Assembly (NCBI RefSeq): GCF_001045465.1
Contig: NZ_LFND01000001.1
Span: 930,001 to 994,000 of the forward strand
Source of the DNA: Chryseobacterium angstadtii
Lineage (GTDB): Bacteria > Bacteroidota > Bacteroidia > Flavobacteriales > Weeksellaceae
Direction of reading: 5' to 3'
Length of the DNA stretch: 64,000 bases
Shown: positions 43,238 through 51,903 of the stretch, in pieces
Layout: the number at the start of each line of letters is the position of its first letter
Position numbering within the stretch: the stretch's first letter is position 1
Program-made: the position numbers and the translations under genes
The notes under the pieces: generated by a model
The model's input: only the letters and a program-made list of their open reading frames with translations
Told to the model about the DNA's origin: nothing
Databases searched by the model: none

Positions 43238-45766
43238 TTAAAATCCTACCTGGAATCCTGCTTTGACTCCAAATGTGGAAATGTCCGGCCGGTCGAGATA
43301 ATTTCCTCTCCAGTTGAAATCTACCCTGAATATTCTGAGGTTTCCGATTCCGATGTTTTCAATTCCGAATCCGTATTCAAAATAGATCTGCTCACTTGGT
43401 GCAGAGTATTTAAATCCATCTACATTGATGGCTTTGGAAGCATCGCTTAAAGTTCCGTAAGCACTTCTGATAAATGCAATTTCACGAAGTTTAAGCTTTT
43501 TGATCAACGGAATAAATGAAAGGATCTTTCCGTTAAAATGATGCTCAAGGTGAAGCGTAGAGTAGGTATCCGCTACAAACTCATAATAATTAAGCTGAGC
43601 GAATGTATTTTGTGCCAAACTGTAAGACTGGTTTCCCGGAACTACGTTTTGTAAGGCCAGAGGAACAGTGTCAAAAGTTTTTCCAGCTTCAAAGCTTACA
43701 AGGGTTTTCCCCCAGCTTCCGATCAGTACAGGTTTGTAGAACATAAACTGAAGTCTGTTGTAGTTGAAATCTCCGTTAAACAGGCCTTCAATACCTCTTG
43801 TGTATTTCAATATGATGGTAGGTGCAAGAGTTCCGTGCTCATAACGGTCAACTCCGGTCTGAGAGAATTTGGCGCCCGGTCGTGCGATTAAACTAAGAGT
43901 TACGTGTGAATCATTCAGGGTTTTTCTCAAGTCACCGTTTCGATAATACATCAGACTGAATTTTTCGGGATTGGCAGATTTTATACTCTGTAAAGTTCCG
44001 TCTACTCTGATCTGGAAGTTTTTCCATGGTTCAAAAGAAGCGAAAATATTCGTTTTGTTAATTGAACTCAGTGACGCGTTTTCCCCTCTTGCAAAAAGGG
44101 TGGATGAGGCGAAAGTACGGGCCATAATACCATCATCGGTGGTAAGCTGCACCCCAAGCTGTTCTATATCTCTTTTGGTTCCTGCTCCGATCATAAATCG
44201 GCTGGCTCTGTTAAACATATAGCGTGCCTCGGCTCCATATTTTACCTGTTGATCTTTGAAGCCATAAGCTGTATAAAACTGAACCCTCCACGGATCGTTC
44301 TGTCCAAAGTAAGTTCTTGCGCCAAGTCTTATTCTGTCTCCTTCCACTTCATTTTTCCCATAAATAGAGAAGATCGGGCCGATGTCTATACCTTTAAATG
44401 CATTATAATAGCCGGAAGCAAGGGTTTCGTATAACTTAACAATACGGTTGAATTTTGGGGTCTGCTGAAGTCTGTCAAGCATTTCATAAACGCCCTGTTC
44501 AGATTTCGATAATGAGTCCGGTCTTGCTTTTACCCAGTAAGCATCATCTTTGTCTACGAATTTGTCGTCATATTCTTCCTCCTTCCTTGTAAATATCTTC
44601 GCATCCAGAGGTTTATTGAATTCATATTGTGAATAGTCAACGGATCGTTTGGCGATAATGCTTTTAGAGGTTCTCTTTTTGGCAAAAGGAGTAAGCTCTA
44701 TCTCGGTGATGAATTTTTTGGGAAGGAATGTATTTTCATCAGGATTGTCATATTCAAGCTCTGTGGAAATACTGTTGATAAAGTTGACATTGATCTTCTG
44801 CGTGGATTTTAAAGTGGCGCCCAAAACGGCATAGCTGTCTGTGTCTATATAAAGATAGCCTTGGAAAGCTAAAACCTCCTTTCTTTTAGGTTGATACCTT
44901 ATCTTATAAGCGCTTTCTCCACGAATCGAGATAGTGTCTGTTAAATTATAATCATAAGTACTGAACCCGCTTGAACCTACAGGACTCGGAAATCCGATGT
45001 CGAAATAGTTGAGCGTGTTGTCATAAATATTAATATCGCGGTATAAGTTTTTCGCTGTAATGGTAATCACCTGGTTGTCCTGAAATCCGGAAGTTTTCTG
45101 AGCTACCAGCATTCTTTTGGTCTTTTTTCCGGGTTTGTTTTCGCCGAAATTTTCATAAATAGATTCGTTCAGGAAGATCGGAAGTCCTATTTTTCCGCTT
45201 GCTGTGGAATCTGCATATTCAAAGATGAAATCCAGCTTATTGAAAATCTTTTTGCTCATAAAGGCGCTGTCCAGATTGTTGGCATCAAACTGAATTTTTT
45301 CGTACTCTTTGTAAGTATAAGTGTCGAATTTTTCTAAACCGTTGTTTCTTTTCCTTTTCCATACTTCCTGCATAATGGCATAGGCAGGATTTTCCTTCTT
45401 GTTTTTATATTTAGGTTTTTCGTTATGAATTACAATCTCATCAATGGTGCTTACTTTTTCCTGTGAAAGTTTTACAAAAATATTTTGCGCCGTTTCCGGA
45501 GTGATAGTTACCGTTTCGGTAGAGTAGTTCTTTTTGGAGAATCTTAATTTGTAGATAATGCTGTCCGACTGAACGCTGAAGCTTCCCTGTGAAGTTTTCA
45601 GAAGAGGTTCAGTATTGTCATTGATGAATATATCTACACCCGTAATTTCTTTGCTGGTTTTAGCATCAGTAATTCTTCCGTTGGCTGTATTTTGGGCGAA
45701 CGTCAGACAAGAAATAAAGAGCAGAAAAAAGAGGTTATAATATTTAGAGTTGTTGTTTAACATCAT
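43238..45766 (-). CDS. DUF5686 outer-membrane protein with carboxypeptidase-regulatory-like domain
   Basis: 842 residues. Signal peptide (NLFFLLFISCLTFAQN), then a CarboxypepD_reg-like beta-sandwich (residues about 25-105: GRITDAKTSKEITGVDIFIND), then the DUF5686 region with AYAIMQEVWKRKRNNG and a C-terminal beta-barrel ending in an aromatic (VKAGFQVGF). Homologues are large outer-membrane proteins of Bacteroidetes, with no established function. Two adjacent ATG codons compete as start (45766 or 45763). The upstream intergenic DNA is the candidate origin, so its promoter must lie at that edge. Confidence 0.88.
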   Translation of the reverse strand: MMLNNNSKYYNLFFLLFISCLTFAQNTANGRITDAKTSKEITGVDIFINDNTEPLLKTSQGSFSVQSDSIIYKLRFSKKNYSTETVTITPETAQNIFVKLSQEKVSTIDEIVIHNEKPKYKNKKENPAYAIMQEVWKRKRNNGLEKFDTYTYKEYEKIQFDANNLDSAFMSKKIFNKLDFIFEYADSTASGKIGLPIFLNESIYENFGENKPGKKTKRMLVAQKTSGFQDNQVITITAKNLYRDINIYDNTLNYFDIGFPSPVGSSGFSTYDYNLTDTISIRGESAYKIRYQPKRKEVLAFQGYLYIDTDSYAVLGATLKSTQKINVNFINSISTELEYDNPDENTFLPKKFITEIELTPFAKKRTSKSIIAKRSVDYSQYEFNKPLDAKIFTRKEEEYDDKFVDKDDAYWVKARPDSLSKSEQGVYEMLDRLQQTPKFNRIVKLYETLASGYYNAFKGIDIGPIFSIYGKNEVEGDRIRLGARTYFGQNDPWRVQFYTAYGFKDQQVKYGAEARYMFNRASRFMIGAGTKRDIEQLGVQLTTDDGIMARTFASSTLFARGENASLSSINKTNIFASFEPWKNFQIRVDGTLQSIKSANPEKFSLMYYRNGDLRKTLNDSHVTLSLIARPGAKFSQTGVDRYEHGTLAPTIILKYTRGIEGLFNGDFNYNRLQFMFYKPVLIGSWGKTLVSFEAGKTFDTVPLALQNVVPGNQSYSLAQNTFAQLNYYEFVADTYSTLHLEHHFNGKILSFIPLIKKLKLREIAFIRSAYGTLSDASKAINVDGFKYSAPSEQIYFEYGFGIENIGIGNLRIFRVDFNWRGNYLDRPDISTFGVKAGFQVGF

Positions 45767-45998
45767 TTGGTTCTTCAGGCAGTTAGCATAAACAAAAAGC
45801 GTGCAGTTTATTTAAAAAAGATCATAATTTTTAACGTTTTCTATGAAAAATCACAAAACTACAAATGTAACGAAAATAACAGTAAAAGATTGTGATAATT
45901 AATCGTTTAATCTTTATGAATTTCAGTAGTAAATAATCGCTTTTAATTCATCTGATTAAAAGAATAGTGAGCTTGATGAAATATAAGGTAAAATTTTA

Positions 45999-46294
45999 CT
46001 ATCCACAGTTTTTCCACAATCTATCCATAGGCTTTATAGGGATTGTTAATACGTTTTTAAGAGGTTTTCAAGGGGTTATTCACATGTTTTCCCTTAATTT
46101 ATTGGGATTTACCAATAGCTTAATTACACCTTCCTGATATTCTATCCACAGGTTATTAACAATTGTATTTCATTGTATTATAGAATTTTATATTTATGAT
46201 AGGATCTTTATCCACAAATTATAGTGATGATTTAATAGAATTGTAAAAAGGGTTGTTGACAATAGTTGTAATACTGTCCTTTATCTGTGGAAAA
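45999..46294. other. candidate chromosomal replication origin (DnaA-box cluster)
   Basis: In a 695-bp gene-free AT-rich region I count one exact DnaA box (TTATCCACA at 46208-46216) and five with a single mismatch: CTATCCACA at 45999-46007 and 46142-46150, TTTTCCACA at 46010-46018, TTATTCACA at 46076-46084 and, reversed, TGTGGAAAA at 46286-46294. A weaker CTATCCATA is at 46021. The spacing and AT-rich flanks fit oriC. dnaA is not adjacent, which is not unusual in Bacteroidetes. No ORF of note is present here. Confidence 0.65.
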
Positions 46295-46430
46295 CGATAA
46301 GATTGATGTTGATAAATAAACTGGAAATTCCAGACAATAAGGATAAGTTTTGAAATAGTTGTTTATGTTTATTGTAAAAACTGAGTAATGTTTAATTGAT
46401 GACAGTGATATATTTGGAGTAAGCCCATAA

Positions 46431-46460
46431 AAAAAGACCTACATTTCTGTAAGTCTTTTT
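46431..46460 (-). terminator. terminator of tRNA-Asn copy 1
   Basis: Stem AAAAAGACCTACA/TGTAAGTCTTTTT with one G-U pair and TTTC loop, directly after the 3' end of the tRNA on the minus strand. It is duplicated at 47040-47069. Confidence 0.85.
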
Positions 46461-46461
46461 G

Positions 46462-46535
46462 CTCCTCCTGCTGGGCTCGAACCAGCGACCCTCTGATTAA
46501 CAGTCAGATGCTCTAACCAACTGAGCTAAGGAGGA
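46462..46535 (-). tRNA. tRNA-Asn (anticodon GTT), copy 1
   Basis: The minus strand starts TCCTCCTTAGCTCAGTTGG; the 7-bp acceptor stem TCCTCCT/AGGAGGA, the D arm, the anticodon stem-loop CTGACTGTTAATCAG with GTT and the T arm GGTTCGAGCC are all present. CCA is not encoded. An identical gene lies 610 bp away. Confidence 0.97.
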
Positions 46536-46558
46536 ATTTTCCTTTGTTTAAGGTGTTG

Positions 46559-46566
46559 CAAATATA
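46559..46566 (-). promoter_or_regulatory. -7 element of tRNA-Asn copy 1
   Basis: The minus strand reads TATATTTG, 23 bp upstream of the tRNA 5' end; the same element is conserved in copy 2. Confidence 0.65.
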
Positions 46567-47039
46567 AAAGGAATATTCATATCAGGCAAGTTTTATCCTT
46601 AATTAACAGTGGATTTTGGCCAAAAATATTGACTTTCAGGAGGAAATATTTTTATTGTTTTAGATGATATTTGCTGAAAAGCCGTTTTGTGCCATGTTTC
46701 TCCATTTGTATTTACTGAAGAAAGTAGACAAATTAAAGTATAAAAGCAGGGATTTGTGAGTTAAACAGTAAAACCGGACGTAGAATTTGTGTCTCGTTAG
46801 GTCTAATGTAGGGTCTTTGTTTATTTATTCAATTGGTTTTTTTTAAAGGTTCTTCTTTTGCTTTTGAGGATTGTAGCAAACTCATGAGATGTAGTTTTTA
46901 TTCTCTTATGCTAATTAGAGAGATGATTTTATCCTTTGTTTGATAAATGGCGTCTTTTTTCTATTTTAAATTGCTTTTAAAAACTATTTCTGCCGGATGC
47001 TGAAGCCTGTCATCTTATTTATCAAAAGCTATAAACAAA
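46567..47039. other. gene-free spacer between the two tRNA-Asn genes
   Basis: About 470 bp, AT-rich, with no ORF above 31 codons, no recognised RNA and no repeat shared with elsewhere in the window. I see nothing functional in it. Confidence 0.5.
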
Positions 47040-47069
47040 AAAAAGACCTACATTTCTGTAAGTCTTTTT
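47040..47069 (-). terminator. terminator of tRNA-Asn copy 2
   Basis: The same AAAAAGACCTACA hairpin as after copy 1, located 2 bp past the tRNA 3' end on the minus strand. Confidence 0.85.
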
Positions 47070-47071
47070 GG

Positions 47072-47145
47072 CTCCTCCTGCTGGGCTCGAACCAGCGACC
47101 CTCTGATTAACAGTCAGATGCTCTAACCAACTGAGCTAAGGAGGA
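47072..47145 (-). tRNA. tRNA-Asn (anticodon GTT), copy 2
   Basis: Sequence identical to the tRNA at 46462-46535, including all four arms and the GTT anticodon. Promoter, tRNA and terminator are duplicated together as a ~136-bp unit; the flanks beyond it differ. Confidence 0.97.
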
Positions 47146-47167
47146 ATGTCCTTTGTTTTAAGTGGTG

Positions 47168-47175
47168 CAAATATA
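47168..47175 (-). promoter_or_regulatory. -7 element of tRNA-Asn copy 2
   Basis: The minus strand reads TATATTTG, 22 bp upstream of the tRNA. rseP ends 50 bp further upstream. Confidence 0.65.
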
Positions 47176-47225
47176 GGACGAATATTTATACCCTACAAAT
47201 ATTTTTTAGAAAATTTTCAAAAAAA

Positions 47226-48707
47226 TTATAAACTTCCCGTAAGTGCTTTAAAGATATCACTTCCGAAGATCAGTAACATCAATCCTAACAGGAAGATAAC
47301 CCCGATCATCTGTGCGTTTTCCAGTACTTTCTGAGGAACAGGTTTTCCCGTAATCACTTCCCATAAGGTAAATAATACGTGACCACCGTCAAGACCAGGA
47401 ATAGGAATAAGGTTAAGGAATGCCAACCATACAGAGAACATCGCCGTAAAGCTCCAGAACATGCTCCAGTTAATGGATACAGCTCCGTCCTTAGACTTCT
47501 CTACAGGCATGTTTTTGATGATCGCTAAAGGACCTCCCACTTTCTTATACCCCTGAACTTTTTTGTTGAATACCAGCTTAAACTGTTTTACCTGATATGT
47601 TAAGCTTTCAATACTTCTGGTAAACCCACGACCGATAGACTGGATTACAGTGAAATTCTGAGTGTTGGCATATTTTTGAAGCTGCTTGTAAGAAGCAATA
47701 CCTAGCGTCCCTTCTTTAGATACCTCAAGGCTTAATGGCTGTAATGCACCGTCTCTTAGTACTTCTACACTGATCGGTTTTCCTGCATTTTTTACAACAG
47801 CACCCTGAAATTCGTCATAATAACTGATCTTCTGTCCATTCACAGAAACCACCTGATCGCCTATTTTTAAGCCGGCTGCAGCTGTTTTAGGATTTACAAT
47901 CGTATCAATAACAGGGGCGTATCTCGGTGTAAGGAATGCTCTTGGGTTTTCATCTTTGAAAGCCAGTGCTTTTCCATCATCATTCGTATTGAAAGTGACA
48001 TCTTTTCCGTTTCTTAGAACCGTTACCTGGTCACTTAATAAAATATCCAGAGAAAGCTTGTCCAGGTTGTTCTGAACCTTTCCGTCTACTTTTAAGATCT
48101 TGTCACCATCTTCAAATCCCATTGCTTTTGCAACCTGGGTATAATGCATTGGCGCTTCCACTTTTGTCGTGTCGAAAGAAGTTTCGCCATTAAAATAAGA
48201 CAGACATCCGAAGATAATCCACGCCAGGAAAAAGTTAACTGTAACCCCTCCAAGCATGATAATAAGCCTCTGCCATGCCGGTTTTGATCTGAATTCCCAT
48301 GGTTCGGCAGGTTTTTTCATCTGCTCGGTATCCATGCTTTCGTCTATCATTCCGGCAATTTTTACATAACCGCCGAAAGGAAGCCATCCGATTCCGTATT
48401 TCGTTTGCTCCGGATGTTTTCTCCAGTCGCTGTCTGAAAGTTTTGATATATCGATAGGAACTTCTTTCTCTTTTCCGTCTACTACAATAGTTTCTGTGTC
48501 CGGAAGGTTTTTGGAAAGAAATTTATACTGCCATTTTCCGTTGATCTTCTTCATAGAAAAGATCGAAAACCATGGATCGAAAAACAGGAAGAATTTCTCA
48601 GCTCTGGTCTTAAACCATTTTGCCGGTAAAAAGTGTCCAAGCTCATGAAGAACCACTAAAATAGAAATACTTAGTATGAACTGGAAAATCTTGATTGCTA
48701 ATTCCAT
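47226..48707 (-). CDS. rseP: RIP zinc metalloprotease RseP (M50 family)
   Basis: 493 residues. The zinc motif HELGH is at residues 21-25 in the first membrane helix and the third ligand lies in NLIPIPGLDGGHVLF near residue 440. In between are a PDZ pair: AMGFEDGDKILKVDGK and AAGLKIGDQVVSVNGQKISYYDEF. Extra residues 60-110 before the second helix are typical of Bacteroidetes members. RseP cleaves membrane-bound anti-sigma factors and remnant signal peptides within the membrane. It is a single gene; no dxr or anti-sigma gene is adjacent. Confidence 0.94.
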   Translation of the reverse strand: MELAIKIFQFILSISILVVLHELGHFLPAKWFKTRAEKFFLFFDPWFSIFSMKKINGKWQYKFLSKNLPDTETIVVDGKEKEVPIDISKLSDSDWRKHPEQTKYGIGWLPFGGYVKIAGMIDESMDTEQMKKPAEPWEFRSKPAWQRLIIMLGGVTVNFFLAWIIFGCLSYFNGETSFDTTKVEAPMHYTQVAKAMGFEDGDKILKVDGKVQNNLDKLSLDILLSDQVTVLRNGKDVTFNTNDDGKALAFKDENPRAFLTPRYAPVIDTIVNPKTAAAGLKIGDQVVSVNGQKISYYDEFQGAVVKNAGKPISVEVLRDGALQPLSLEVSKEGTLGIASYKQLQKYANTQNFTVIQSIGRGFTRSIESLTYQVKQFKLVFNKKVQGYKKVGGPLAIIKNMPVEKSKDGAVSINWSMFWSFTAMFSVWLAFLNLIPIPGLDGGHVLFTLWEVITGKPVPQKVLENAQMIGVIFLLGLMLLIFGSDIFKALTGSL

Positions 48708-48766
48708 TAATAAATTTTAGATTTTAATTTGCAAAGGTAACAATTATCAAAACTATGCCAAATAAA

Positions 48767-48791
48767 AAAGCCTCTCTAAATGAGAAGCTTT
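48767..48791 (-). terminator. terminator of the small outer-membrane protein gene
   Basis: Stem AAAGCCTCTC/GAGAAGCTTT with one G-U pair and TAAAT loop; on the minus strand a T-rich run follows. Confidence 0.7.
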
Positions 48792-48810
48792 GTCATATTT
48801 TGAAGGGATT

Positions 48811-49251
48811 TTACAGATTGAAAGAAACTCCGATACTGCCGTTGTTGCCAACTTCTGCGAAAACACCCACTTTCTCCGTGAAAAAGTAACGGGCTCCGAT
48901 ATGTGCCCCGATTCCGAAATCTTTGCCCAGAACGCCCACGTCTACACCCGGATAGATATCCCATTTAGAAGGAAGATCAAGCGCTTCCTGAAGATGGAAA
49001 TTTACTCTTCCGAAAACAAAAACACGATTATCTTTGTCATGATCTTTATAATTTCCAAAATAGGCATTAAGACCTGCTCCTACCGATACCAGTTTGTTCA
49101 GTCCGTAATCATAGGTTCCGGTAACTCCCGTTCCGTATCCCCAGGCACTCAGTCCCAGCTGGATTTTATGATCTCCTTTTCCTGTGTAAGCCTGTGCATT
49201 TGCAGCGGTTCCCATAAAAGCGACCATCAGCACCAAAAACAATTTCTTCAT
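48811..49251 (-). CDS. small outer-membrane beta-barrel protein
   Basis: 146 residues. Signal peptide MKKLFLVLMVAFMGTAANAQA, then alternating strands (HKIQLGLSAWGYGTGVTGTY, VSVGAGLNAYFGN, FVFGRVNFHL, GIGAHIGARYFF, VGVFAEVGNNGSIGVSF) of about eight beta-strands ending NL. This is the pattern of a small eight-strand barrel of the OmpA/OmpW size class; DUF6646 is a possible family name but I am not certain. Function unknown. It lies between rseP and the divergent nitrilase gene. Confidence 0.78.
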   Translation of the reverse strand: MKKLFLVLMVAFMGTAANAQAYTGKGDHKIQLGLSAWGYGTGVTGTYDYGLNKLVSVGAGLNAYFGNYKDHDKDNRVFVFGRVNFHLQEALDLPSKWDIYPGVDVGVLGKDFGIGAHIGARYFFTEKVGVFAEVGNNGSIGVSFNL

Positions 49252-49354
49252 AAACTTTACTTTTTAAATCATATTAATGAAAAATATCCTCATCAAAAAT
49301 AGAACCGAAATCATTGGAAAATCGTATTTTTATTGAAGTTTTTTAACAAAGTTT

Positions 49355-50107
49355 ATGAGAATTGCAGGACTTAATTTAGATATTGTCTGGAAAAATAAAG
49401 ACAAAAATTTTCAATTGATCGAAGACCAGCTGAAAAATACGCAAGCAGATATTTTCCTACTTCCGGAGATGTTTTCTACGGGTTTTTGCATGGATGCAGC
49501 CGAAGTTTCCGATAGAAATAAAGAATCTCTGGAATTTCTGAAAAAGATGGCGAAAGAAAAGAATGCAGCTTTCTGCGGAAGTGCTCCTGTGGAAGATGAA
49601 GGAAATTTTTATAACAGAATGTATTTTGTTCAGCCGGATGGAGAAACGGTTTTCTATGATAAAAGACACCTCTTTTCCTTTTCGGGAGAAGATAAGGTAT
49701 ATACCCCCGGAAATAAGAGAGTGATTGTCAATTATAAAGGTTTCAGAATTTTATTGCAGGTTTGCTATGATCTTCGTTTTCCTGTTTTTGCAAGGAATAA
49801 TGATGATTATGATGCTGTTTTATATATTGCCAACTGGCCGGAAAAAAGGGTAGGAGCCTGGGAACATCTTTTAAAAGCCAGAGCGATAGAGAATCTGTCT
49901 TTTGTATTCGGACTGAATAGAATCGGGACAGACGGGAATAGTCTTTTTTACCAGGAAAGTTCACACTGCTTCTTTGCAGACGGAAAGGAAATTTCCCAAA
50001 AGAACGGAAATATGGTGCTCGCAGAACTGAATAGGGATGAATTAAATGATTTCAGACAGCATTTTCAATTTCTGAATGACAGAGACCAGTTTTCCATTGA
50101 ATTATAA
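49355..50107 (+). CDS. nitrilase-superfamily amidohydrolase (omega-amidase-like)
   Basis: 250 residues. The catalytic triad is visible: Glu 38 (LLPEMFSTGF), Lys 103 (YDKRHLFSF) and Cys 137 (LLQVCYDLRFPVFAR). Closest in style to E. coli YafV and mammalian omega-amidase (Nit2), which hydrolyse 2-oxoglutaramate or 2-oxosuccinamate left by transaminations. It is cytoplasmic. The substrate assignment is by family only. Ends convergently with the thioredoxin gene across a palindromic terminator. Confidence 0.88.
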   Translation: MRIAGLNLDIVWKNKDKNFQLIEDQLKNTQADIFLLPEMFSTGFCMDAAEVSDRNKESLEFLKKMAKEKNAAFCGSAPVEDEGNFYNRMYFVQPDGETVFYDKRHLFSFSGEDKVYTPGNKRVIVNYKGFRILLQVCYDLRFPVFARNNDDYDAVLYIANWPEKRVGAWEHLLKARAIENLSFVFGLNRIGTDGNSLFYQESSHCFFADGKEISQKNGNMVLAELNRDELNDFRQHFQFLNDRDQFSIEL

Positions 50108-50111
50108 TAAA

Positions 50112-50166
50112 TAGGTTGAGGCTAAGGTTTAGATTTAGTATGAGTCTAAACCTTAGTCTCAGTCTA
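50112..50166. terminator. palindromic bidirectional terminator related to the dispersed repeat
   Basis: GAGGCTAAGGTTTAGA at 50118-50133 pairs with TCTAAACCTTAGTCTC at 50145-50160 (15 of 16 positions, further pairing outside). The sequence resembles the TCTAAATCTCAGCCTTAGCC block of the repeats at 42931 and 57567. It fills the space between two convergent genes. Confidence 0.75.
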
Positions 50167-50167
50167 A

Positions 50168-50467
50168 TTAAGCATATTGTTTCAACAATTCGGTGAGGGT
50201 ATTCACATCATGCACACCGCTTTCTTTCCAAAGAAGTTCTCCATTTTTGAAAACAGCTAATGTAGGTACACCGCGAACACCATATTCGGCAGCAAGTGCA
50301 GGATATTGGTCTACATCTACTTTGATGATTCTTGCTCCTTCCCCTATATTTTCTTTTACGGTATTCAAAACGGATGACTGTACTTTGCACGGCTGGCACC
50401 AGGTTGCAAAAAAGTCTATAAGTACCGGCCTTTCCGAATTAATGATTTCCTGAAATTTTTGTGACAT
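50168..50467 (-). CDS. thioredoxin family protein with CQPC active site
   Basis: 99 residues with a complete thioredoxin fold: VLIDFFATWCQPCKVQ, VDVDQYPALAAEYGVRGVPTLAVFKNGE including the cis-proline after VRGV. The redox motif is Cys24-Gln-Pro-Cys27 instead of the usual Cys-Gly-Pro-Cys, which should shift redox potential. It lies 26 bp downstream of the persulfide dioxygenase/rhodanese gene on the same strand, so a role in thiol or persulfide handling is likely. Confidence 0.9.
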   Translation of the reverse strand: MSQKFQEIINSERPVLIDFFATWCQPCKVQSSVLNTVKENIGEGARIIKVDVDQYPALAAEYGVRGVPTLAVFKNGELLWKESGVHDVNTLTELLKQYA

Positions 50468-50493
50468 AATTTTATTTTTATTTCCCGGGCTGA

Positions 50494-51903
50494 TTATAAA
50501 GTTTTAGACTGGCATACAAAATCAGTAGTGGGCAGCTTTTCGGTCTTTTTGATTCCGTTGAAGCCTCCTTCTATTTCCGAGAAATTTCTAATACCGTGAG
50601 AGTTAAGTATACTTGCAGCAATCATGCTTCTGTATCCTCCGGCACAGTGTAGGAAGAAATGTTCGGAATCATCAATCGTATTTACCCAGTCGCTGATGGT
50701 ATCAAGAGGTTTGTTAAACGCGTTATCCACATGTTCTGCAGAATATTCGCTCAGTTTTCTGACATCAATCACTCTGGCATTTTCCGTAAACTGTTCTGCA
50801 AACTCGGCAGGAGAAATTCTTTTGATTTCGTCAGTTTCTTTTCCTGCAGATTTCCATGCAGCAAAACTACCGTCAAGATATCCTAAAACATTATCGAAAC
50901 CTACACGGCTTAGTCGGGTGATCACTTCTTCCTCCGTTCCCTCATCGGTCACAAGTAAAATCGGGTGTTTTACATCTACGATCATATTTCCAACCCAGGG
51001 TGCAAAATCTCCTTTCAGACCTATATTTACAGAATTTGGAATAAATCCTTTGTGAAATTCTGCCGGGCTTCTGGTATCTAAAATTAAAGCTCCTGTTTCT
51101 TCTGCGAAAGCTTCAAAGTCTTCTGCAGAAACAGGGTTTAAACCTTTGTTCATTACCACATCAAGACTCTCATATCCGCCTTTGTTCATTGCTACATTCA
51201 TCCCGAAATATTTAGGTGGAGCGGTAAGGCCGTCGAGAACCTCCCGGATAAATGACTCTTTGTCCGGCTGGTTAAGGGCGTAATTCGTCTTTTTCTGATT
51301 ACCTAAAATGTCCACCGTTTCCTTCTGCATATTCTTTCCGCAGGCAGAACCTGCACCATGCGCAGGATAAACCGTAATGCTGTCATCTAAAGGAAGGATT
51401 TTATTCTGAAGGCTGTCATACAGAATTCCGGCAAGATCTTCCTGAGTAAGATTGGTGGCTTTCTGTGCAAGATCCGGTCTGCCGACATCACCAAGAAATA
51501 AGGTGTCTCCCGTAAAAATTGCGGTTTCGGTTCCGTTTTCATCGATGAGCAGATAAGTTGTACTCTCCATCGTATGTCCCGGAGTATGAAGGACTTTTAT
51601 TTTAATCTTTCCGATTTCGAAAATCTGGTTATCTTCGGCAATAATAGCTTCAAATGCAGGTTGGGCAGTAGGTCCGTAAACAATAGGAGCTCCTGTTTTT
51701 TTACTTAGATCCAAATGTCCTGAAACGAAATCAGCGTGGAAATGGGTTTCAAAAATATATTTTAAACTAACATGGTCTTTTTCAAGGCGATCCAGATAAG
51801 GTTTTACTTCTCTGAGAGGATCAATAATGGCTGCTTCATTTTCTGATACAATATAGTATGCTCCTTGCGCTAGGCATCCGGTATATATTTGTTCAACTTT
51901 CAT
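50494..51903 (-). CDS. MBL-fold persulfide dioxygenase-like protein fused to two rhodanese domains
   Basis: 469 residues from the ATG at 51903. The N-terminal beta-lactamase fold (1 to about 240) has ETHFHADFVSGH (His54, His56, Asp58, Phe59), HTPGHT (His110) and TGDTLFLGDVGRPDL (Asp133). These map to the mononuclear iron ligands of ETHE1 (His, His, Asp); the Phe replaces a second-metal His. Two rhodanese domains follow: the first (about 260-350) lacks the active-site Cys, the second has HCAGGYRS near residue 430. The inferred role is oxidation of glutathione- or protein-persulfide with sulfur transfer; in an operon with thioredoxin. Confidence 0.88.
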   Translation of the reverse strand: MKVEQIYTGCLAQGAYYIVSENEAAIIDPLREVKPYLDRLEKDHVSLKYIFETHFHADFVSGHLDLSKKTGAPIVYGPTAQPAFEAIIAEDNQIFEIGKIKIKVLHTPGHTMESTTYLLIDENGTETAIFTGDTLFLGDVGRPDLAQKATNLTQEDLAGILYDSLQNKILPLDDSITVYPAHGAGSACGKNMQKETVDILGNQKKTNYALNQPDKESFIREVLDGLTAPPKYFGMNVAMNKGGYESLDVVMNKGLNPVSAEDFEAFAEETGALILDTRSPAEFHKGFIPNSVNIGLKGDFAPWVGNMIVDVKHPILLVTDEGTEEEVITRLSRVGFDNVLGYLDGSFAAWKSAGKETDEIKRISPAEFAEQFTENARVIDVRKLSEYSAEHVDNAFNKPLDTISDWVNTIDDSEHFFLHCAGGYRSMIAASILNSHGIRNFSEIEGGFNGIKKTEKLPTTDFVCQSKTL

